Positions 58,308-64,000 of a stretch of DNA of 64,000 bases are shown here, in pieces; position 1 is the stretch's first letter, and the number at the start of each line of letters is the position of its first letter. The position numbers were made by a program, and so were the translations under genes. The notes under the pieces were generated by a model. The model did not search any database, was not told the DNA's origin, and saw only the letters and a program-made list of their open reading frames with translations. Origin of the DNA: Methanothrix sp. (GTDB lineage Archaea; Halobacteriota; Methanosarcinia; Methanotrichales; Methanotrichaceae); the NCBI GenBank assembly GCA_026394565.1, contig JAPKYA010000045.1, positions 1-64,000 of the forward strand, read 5' to 3'.

Positions 58308-59561
58308 TTATTTCAGATAACTTTCCATGATAAGTATTGCGCAGTACTTCCCACACATGGAGCAGGTATCTGCTTTATCCTGATGATGGATCTCCCTCGC
58401 CCTATCACCATCTATGGCTGCAATAAATTGACCTTCCCAATCTCTCGCCCTTCTGTACCTGGCTAAATTCTTGTCTTCGGGCCTCGGGCCGTACTTCAGG
58501 GTATCTCCTATGTGAGCTGCTATTTTAAAGGCCACCACTCCTTCCCTGACCTGGGCCACATTGGGAAGGGCGAGGTGCTCGGAGGGGGTGATGTAGCAGA
58601 GGTAATCAGCTCCAGCGCCGGCCGCAAGAGATCCGCCTACACACCCTGAGATATGGTCATACCCAACTCCGATGTCGAGCGGAAGCGGGCCTGCAACGAA
58701 CAACGGCCTATGATCGGTCTTCTTCTTGTAATGAGCGACATAGGCAGCTATCTTCTCTGGGCTGACATGCCCGCCCATACCCTCAATGATAACCTGAACG
58801 CCCAGCTCATTCGCTCTCCTGGCCAGCTTTGCATTCATGTCCATCTCCATCTCTTGGGGCTCATCCATGTGGTCGTGGATGCACCCACTCCTCATGGTGT
58901 TCCCAAGGGAAAGCACGACATTCTTCAGAGAGAGAGCCTCGCATATCTCATCGAAATGGGACCAAAATGGGTTTTCCTTGCCGCTTTGCAGCATCCATGC
59001 CGATGTGAAGGATCCGCCTTTGGACACCATCCCCATTATCCTCTTCGTGTTCCTGAGCATCTCCAGCATCTTATGGGTGAAGCCTGCATGGACGACGATG
59101 GATGAAATCCCCATGCTAACCTGCTTTTTGATCATCCGGATAAGATCTTGCTCAGTTATGGCCTTAAATGAGCCTGCCTCGACAACTGCCTGGTATATAG
59201 GCACGGTCGTTAAAGGCGCTGTAGTCTCCTCTAAGATTCTTTGTCGGATCTCATCGATATTACCGCCCATTGATAGGTCTGAGATGGTATCCGCTCCGTA
59301 TTTTTCTGCGATCCTTGCCTTCTCGACCTCAATATCCGGATCAAAAACCTCCGCAGATGTCCCAATGTTAGCATTGATCTTTGTCTTTAGGCCTTCACCT
59401 ATGCCCAAGGAGGGCTTTCCATCTCGCTGCATTACAGCAACGCGCCCGGAGGCGATCTGCCTTCGGAGGAAATCGGGCTTCACCCCTTCTGTTTTAGCCA
59501 CTTCGTCGATAACTGGAACCTCTTCACCAGCAATTGCAGCCGTTAGAAGGTTCTTGTTCAA
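58308..59561 (-). CDS. ThiC-family radical SAM enzyme, divergent (BzaF-like candidate)
   Basis: 417 residues with the ThiC core (TKINANIGTS, GGNIDEIRQRIL, CYITPSEHLALPN) and the C-terminal cluster motif CSMCGKYC. Where ThiC has EGPGH and DIAPGYDHI, this protein has EGMGGHV and DIGVGYDHI. ThiC makes HMP phosphate from AIR; its paralogue BzaF makes 5-hydroxybenzimidazole, the lower ligand of methanogen cobamides, from the same substrate. The second role is an inference from divergence beside a true ThiC. Confidence 0.75.
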   Translation of the reverse strand: MNKNLLTAAIAGEEVPVIDEVAKTEGVKPDFLRRQIASGRVAVMQRDGKPSLGIGEGLKTKINANIGTSAEVFDPDIEVEKARIAEKYGADTISDLSMGGNIDEIRQRILEETTAPLTTVPIYQAVVEAGSFKAITEQDLIRMIKKQVSMGISSIVVHAGFTHKMLEMLRNTKRIMGMVSKGGSFTSAWMLQSGKENPFWSHFDEICEALSLKNVVLSLGNTMRSGCIHDHMDEPQEMEMDMNAKLARRANELGVQVIIEGMGGHVSPEKIAAYVAHYKKKTDHRPLFVAGPLPLDIGVGYDHISGCVGGSLAAGAGADYLCYITPSEHLALPNVAQVREGVVAFKIAAHIGDTLKYGPRPEDKNLARYRRARDWEGQFIAAIDGDRAREIHHQDKADTCSMCGKYCAILIMESYLK

Positions 59562-59733
59562 TTGGATCCTCTCTGTAGCGTTATTATCTGCATCTAAATC
59601 CTCTTATACCCTTCTGCGATTTAATTTTTATCGTAATAGCTTGCATCGGGGATAAGAGCATGCGTAATGGATCCGATCGATTTAGTGCGATCTTCATGCG
59701 GCGGGGTGCGCCGCCGCAGTTTGACTTTGGCAG

Positions 59734-61023
59734 CTAGCGTCTCAGATCTATATTTTCTTTTATTATCTTTAGGGCGCAATAATCTCCACACATGGTACAG
59801 ACCATGCTGTCTGATGGTGCTCTCTCGTTCCTGACCTGCTTGGCAGTCTCGGGATCGATGGCGAGTTGGAACTGTCTCTCCCAGTGCATATCGCGTCTGG
59901 CCCTTCCCATTTCCAGGTCCTGACCGCGGGCGTTGTTCTTGACCATATCGCCGATGTGGGCTGCTATTCTGGCAGTGACGACTCCTTGCCTGACGTCCTC
60001 CACATTAGGTAGTGCCAGATGCTCAGCAGGTGTGACATAGCATATGAAGTCTGCACCATAGGCACTTGACAGACTTGCACCTATGGCCGCTACTATGTGG
60101 TCATAGCCCGGAGCTATATCTGTGACCAACGGGCCGAGCATATAGAAAGGCCGCTCGTTGGTCATCCTCTTCATGACCTTAACATTTGCTTCGATCTCGT
60201 CTATGGGGATATGCCCAGGACCCTCGACTATGGTCTGGACACCTGCGGCCTGGGCTCTATCAGCAAGCTCCGCATTTATTATCAGCTCCTGGATCTGGGC
60301 TCGGTCAGTTGAGTCGTGGACCGCTCCAGCTCGCAGGCCGTTGCCCAAGCTCAGAGTCACATCATGCTCTTTTAGGATCTCCAGAAGATAGTCGAACTCG
60401 CTGTAGAGGGGATTCTCTTTTCCGTTGTGAAGCATCCAGCCGATCATGAAGGCTCCACCCCTACTGCAGACACCGCCGAACCTTCCACCCTGGCGCTTGA
60501 GCCTCTCTATGCAGATGTTGTTAATCCCTGTATGGATGGCCATGAAGTTCGTGCCGAGTTTTGCCTGTTCTTCCGTGACCCTGAAAAGATCATCCTCGGG
60601 CATGTCCACCCCGGCGCCGTACTTTCTTATGGCCTCAATGAATGCCTGGTACAGTGGGACGCTTCCCACGCTCAAAGCAGTCGCCTCTACAACTCGCCTG
60701 CGGATTTCTCTGAAGTTTCCTCCCGTCGATAGCTCCATCAGAGTATCGGCCCCAGTCTGTTCCGCCACGCGAGCTTTTTTCACCTCCATCTCAACGTCCA
60801 CGATATCGCTGCTCGTTCCGATAGAAGCGTTCACCTTGGTTCTGAGTCCTTTGCCGATGCCGACTGGCTTCGTATACCTATAAGGGCTGTGTGGAATGAC
60901 AATATTGCCGCTGGCGATGCCTCTGCAGATAAACTCGGGAGTAACTCCTTCGTCTTCTGCTACGATCCTCATCTCTTCGGTTATCTTCCTCGCCACAGCA
61001 TCATCAATGATTCCCAAAATCAA
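59734..61023 (-). CDS. thiC: phosphomethylpyrimidine synthase ThiC
   Basis: 429 residues with canonical blocks: TKVNASIGTS, STGGNFREIRRRVV, VEGPGHIPIDEI, LGPLVTDIAPGYDHI, CYVTPAEHLALPN, and CTMCGDYC binding the radical SAM [4Fe-4S] cluster. Converts AIR to HMP-P for thiamine. Same strand as 58308-59561, 172 bp upstream of it. No THI-box riboswitch was seen. Confidence 0.92.
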   Translation of the reverse strand: MILGIIDDAVARKITEEMRIVAEDEGVTPEFICRGIASGNIVIPHSPYRYTKPVGIGKGLRTKVNASIGTSSDIVDVEMEVKKARVAEQTGADTLMELSTGGNFREIRRRVVEATALSVGSVPLYQAFIEAIRKYGAGVDMPEDDLFRVTEEQAKLGTNFMAIHTGINNICIERLKRQGGRFGGVCSRGGAFMIGWMLHNGKENPLYSEFDYLLEILKEHDVTLSLGNGLRAGAVHDSTDRAQIQELIINAELADRAQAAGVQTIVEGPGHIPIDEIEANVKVMKRMTNERPFYMLGPLVTDIAPGYDHIVAAIGASLSSAYGADFICYVTPAEHLALPNVEDVRQGVVTARIAAHIGDMVKNNARGQDLEMGRARRDMHWERQFQLAIDPETAKQVRNERAPSDSMVCTMCGDYCALKIIKENIDLRR

Positions 61024-61124
61024 TCACCGTACTTGAATAGAGCTGCCTATTATTTAACGTTGTTTAAAAAATTAAATTTACCAAAAGAAAAGTTAGCTTG
61101 ATTTAATCTCGCTGCGATCGAATC

Positions 61125-63995
61125 TCATCGTTTGCTTGCCGCAAACAGCAGAGCAGACTTCAGATCCTCAATTTTTGCGGGCTTACTGAGATAGTTGTCC
61201 ATGCCTGCCGCCATACACTTCTCTCTATCTCCCTCAAGAGCAGAAGCTGTCATAGCGATGATCTTAGGTCCATCCGGCCATCTCTGGCGTATGGCTCTAG
61301 TAGCTTCCAGCCCATCCATCTCCGGCATCAGTACATCCATTAAGATCACATCGTAAGTCTGATGCTCCAGGGCTTGCAGGACCTCAATGCCACTGGCTAC
61401 TACATCAGTGCTGTACCCAAGCTTATTGAGCATTCTCTGCGTTACCATCTGGTTAACTTTGTTATCTTCAGCAATAAGTATGCGCAAGTCATGGTCTAAG
61501 TTCTCCTGAATATCTGCCTCGCAGCGAGAAACATGCCTAAGAGTATCAATCGGCTCTTTGAGGGTCGAATTGGCCTGAATTGTAAAATGAAATGTGGAAC
61601 CCTTGCCAACCTCACTCTCGACCCATATTTTCCCACCCATCATCTCAACGAGCTTTTTGCTTATAACTAGGCCTAGACCAGTGCCGCCATATCTGCGTGT
61701 GGTCGAAGCATCGACTTGGGAAAACGACTGGAATAAGCGGCCCAGCTTATCTTCAGGAATCCCAATTCCCGTATCCTTCACGGCAAAATGAATTTCATGG
61801 TTGTCCTTTTCGAGCTTTCTACTGAAGACTGAGATTACCGCACCACCCTTTTCCGAAAATTTCGCTGCATTGCTGAGCAAATTGACCAAAATCTGGCGGA
61901 GCCTGGTAGGATCGCCTAAAATTACCATAGGTGTATTCTTGTCGATATAATATGCCACGTTCAGGCCTTTTTCTGATGCAATAGCAGCAATGAGATGCAA
62001 GGACTCTTCAATAGAGCTTCGCAGGGCAAACGGCTGATGCTCAAGCTCCATCATACCTCCTTCTATCTTGGAGAGGTCGAGAATGTTATTGATTATAGCT
62101 AGCAGAGCTTCGCCGCTGTTACCAATGGTCTCAACGCACTCCTTCTGCCTCGGATTGAGGTTCTCATACAGGAGAAGGTTTGTCATGCCTATGACTGCAT
62201 TCATTGGCGTGCGGATCTCATGGCTCATGTTGGCCAGGAATTCGGACTTGGCGGCATTGGCCTGCTTGGCCTGCTTGGCCATCTGTTCGGCATGCTCAGT
62301 GGCAATTTCCAGTTGGCGGTTGGTTATTTGCAGATCTTCCTCGTTTTCCTTATACCTGGAGATGTCACGTATGGACTCAATTGCACCCACGACAGAGCCG
62401 CTGCTATCGTACAGTGGAGAAGCAATGCCCCAGAGGAATACGCCTTTCCTGCTGTTTAGCATGGGAATGAAGGCCTCTGCAATCAGTTGATCGCCCTTTC
62501 TCAAAATAAAGTAATATTTCTCTTCAATCTCCTTCCGATCCATAAAGATGAGATCGATGAGGATCGGTCGGCGTTCTCCGTAGAACGGGATTGCGTAAGC
62601 ATAATTGCTCTTGCCCATCATCTCAGCCTTCGGCACGCCGGCCATCTCCTCAATGGCTCGGTTCCAGGCGATGACCTTTCCTTCCCTGTCCACTGCGAAT
62701 GTGGCATCAGGCAGGAAATCAATGATATCGGACAAGCGCTGCTCCGAATCGCGCAGTGCTTCCAGAGCACGCTTGTTGTCGGTGATATCAGATATAATGC
62801 CCAGCAAACCCGTGAACTCACCGTTAGATCCTACCATGCGGCGGCCGTTCATATATCCCCAGAAATCGCTTCCATCCTTACGGAGATAATGTCGCTCTGT
62901 ATGAACTGCATCGACCTTATTTTCCATCATCGCCTGCATGATTCTTGTTCCTGCCTGGCGTTCGTCAGGATTAACAAAGGCAGGATATGGAGTGCCGATA
63001 ATTGTCTGCAGAGGGCATGAAAACAGCTCGGCCATCCGCTGGTTGGCTTGCGTGATCCGCCCTTCGGTGTCAACTATAATTATTCCCGCGCCAGAGGTAT
63101 CGAAAATCGTCCTCAGTCTCAGTTCGCTCACTCGCAACGCTTCCTCAGCCAGCTTGCGCTCGGTGATGTCGTTGAGCATAACGACCTTGCCACTGAATTT
63201 TTCGCTAACATCGAGCATCTGCTTGATCTTGACCTGGAATTGGCAGATGCCCTTGCCGGTTAGTGCCTGTTTCTCGAAAATGACTTCCATTTGGCCGCTT
63301 GCATCCAAGGCAACCAGCTCATCTGCAATCCAGGGAAAGGACTCCACGGTCTTCTGATCATCGTAGTATGTAGATCCTGGGACGCTGATGCCGAAGAACA
63401 GCTCCGAAGCAGCGTGGTTCATGTTTTCAATGCGATTCTCCGTGTCAAATAGAATGACAGGGTCCCTGATGCTCTCGAAGATGGTCAGGTACCTGTTCTT
63501 CTCGTTGGTCATGCTGCGATTAGTGGATTGCAGCTCCAATATCGTCTGATTCTCTGTCAGACTGTTCCATTCTGTGCAGAAGCCAAGCTCGATGCGATCA
63601 AAGAAGCGATCGACGGCCAAGCGACATAGCTGCTCCTCTTCGATCCCAAAGCCTGCTTGCAAGACAAGGTCGATGTAGCTCTGACGGTAATATTTCATCA
63701 GACCCAAGAACATACCTAAGCTTACACCCCGACCACGGTGTCTTTTCGCCTCGATGATGCCGAAAGCGGCAATAGGGTCACTCGTATAGTCCTCGTCTGG
63801 CAGAAGCTCCGGCACGCTTGATTGGTTCTTCAGGCACTCCAGAAGAGATTGGGATAAGCCGGATATGGAGGTTCTCCAGGCTTCGGCTAAAGTCGAGGTA
63901 TACCTGGTGTAACCGCTCTCCTTTGCATAAGTGAGGGCCTTGTGCATCAGCCAATCTTCATGACTCGCAACAAGGTCTGCTAATCTCTTCATCAT
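61125..63995 (-). CDS. hybrid sensor histidine kinase with receiver domain
   Basis: 956 residues. N-terminal about 160-residue helical domain (RHRGRGVSLGMFLGLMKYYRQ) like an RsbRD or globin-type sensor; three PAS domains (starting near TIFESIRDPVILFD, TIFDTSGAGIIIVD, IIDFLPDATFAVD); HisKA with MSHEIRTPMNAVIG; HATPase (VNLLSNAAKFSEKG, DTGIGIPED, GTGLGLVIS); receiver with VILMDVLMPEMDG. No transmembrane segments. The start ATG lies 5 bp from the window edge, so a longer N terminus cannot be excluded. Confidence 0.85.
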   Translation of the reverse strand: MMKRLADLVASHEDWLMHKALTYAKESGYTRYTSTLAEAWRTSISGLSQSLLECLKNQSSVPELLPDEDYTSDPIAAFGIIEAKRHRGRGVSLGMFLGLMKYYRQSYIDLVLQAGFGIEEEQLCRLAVDRFFDRIELGFCTEWNSLTENQTILELQSTNRSMTNEKNRYLTIFESIRDPVILFDTENRIENMNHAASELFFGISVPGSTYYDDQKTVESFPWIADELVALDASGQMEVIFEKQALTGKGICQFQVKIKQMLDVSEKFSGKVVMLNDITERKLAEEALRVSELRLRTIFDTSGAGIIIVDTEGRITQANQRMAELFSCPLQTIIGTPYPAFVNPDERQAGTRIMQAMMENKVDAVHTERHYLRKDGSDFWGYMNGRRMVGSNGEFTGLLGIISDITDNKRALEALRDSEQRLSDIIDFLPDATFAVDREGKVIAWNRAIEEMAGVPKAEMMGKSNYAYAIPFYGERRPILIDLIFMDRKEIEEKYYFILRKGDQLIAEAFIPMLNSRKGVFLWGIASPLYDSSGSVVGAIESIRDISRYKENEEDLQITNRQLEIATEHAEQMAKQAKQANAAKSEFLANMSHEIRTPMNAVIGMTNLLLYENLNPRQKECVETIGNSGEALLAIINNILDLSKIEGGMMELEHQPFALRSSIEESLHLIAAIASEKGLNVAYYIDKNTPMVILGDPTRLRQILVNLLSNAAKFSEKGGAVISVFSRKLEKDNHEIHFAVKDTGIGIPEDKLGRLFQSFSQVDASTTRRYGGTGLGLVISKKLVEMMGGKIWVESEVGKGSTFHFTIQANSTLKEPIDTLRHVSRCEADIQENLDHDLRILIAEDNKVNQMVTQRMLNKLGYSTDVVASGIEVLQALEHQTYDVILMDVLMPEMDGLEATRAIRQRWPDGPKIIAMTASALEGDREKCMAAGMDNYLSKPAKIEDLKSALLFAASKR

Positions 63996-64000
63996 AATGG

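Noticed and set aside
59562..61124. TPP riboswitch upstream of the thiC genes
   Set aside because: No CUGAGA-type THI-box core was seen in either upstream region.

Overview
The window reads as archaeal chromosome, most likely from an acetate-using methanogen of the Methanothrix (Methanosaeta) type. The reasons are NikR-controlled nickel import, a CooC-type CODH nickel-insertion ATPase, a secreted FmdE-family protein, corrinoid-type ABC importers, two ThiC-family enzymes, TATA-box promoters, and many secreted DUF11 or cysteine-rich proteins. The genus is an inference; the domain (archaea) is well supported.

Layout. 1-1480: minus-strand genes that look like the remains of an integrated element, one of them homologous to a gene of the provirus further right. 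1.5-6.5 kb: small hypotheticals, two DUF11 secreted proteins, a possible C-H-D cysteine enzyme and a large cysteine-rich secreted protein. 6.6-8.7 kb: a HepT/MntA toxin-antitoxin pair and an OFA-type MFS transporter. 9.0-12.1 kb: a paralogous secreted DWLPCC protein and a corrinoid/iron importer whose binding protein is intact but whose permease and ATPase genes each carry an internal deletion. 12.1-23.1 kb: a minus-strand nickel region (nikA with a leader ORF, terminator, trmO, nikB, nikC, fused nikDE, nikR, TPR protein; then a SAM methyltransferase, cooC and a secreted FmdE protein). 23.4-30.0 kb: an ABC-2 exporter pair, then a complete binding protein / methyltransferase / stomatin / permease / ATPase operon. 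30.0-32.9 kb: a decayed restriction-modification fragment and an IS21 element with a frameshifted istA. 33-36 kb: small zinc proteins, an orphan NfnA-like flavoprotein, endonuclease III and tRNA-Glu(CTC).

36.0-56.2 kb is an integrated provirus or satellite in the 3' end of tRNA-Glu. It is bounded by a 15-bp direct repeat (35996-36010 and 56192-56206), with the tyrosine integrase at its right end. It carries a primase-helicase, terminase (ATPase and nuclease on separate ORFs), a tape-measure protein, many small DNA- or zinc-binding proteins and cargo, but no recognisable portal, capsid or protease gene. Four small genes missed by a length cutoff were read directly (38067-38171, 46879-47031, 50394-50552, 50885-51061).

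The most unusual signals are in this element. (1) Two paralogous genes each sit behind an inverted-repeat operator with a 21-bp spacer; the operators share their outer bases, and the inner bases have changed symmetrically in both arms. (2) CCTTAC-type repeats lie inside the primase gene in several reading frames, which suggests a replication origin embedded in coding sequence.

56.2-64.0 kb: two hybrid histidine kinases flank two ThiC-family genes. One is canonical ThiC; the other is divergent and a candidate 5-hydroxybenzimidazole synthase.
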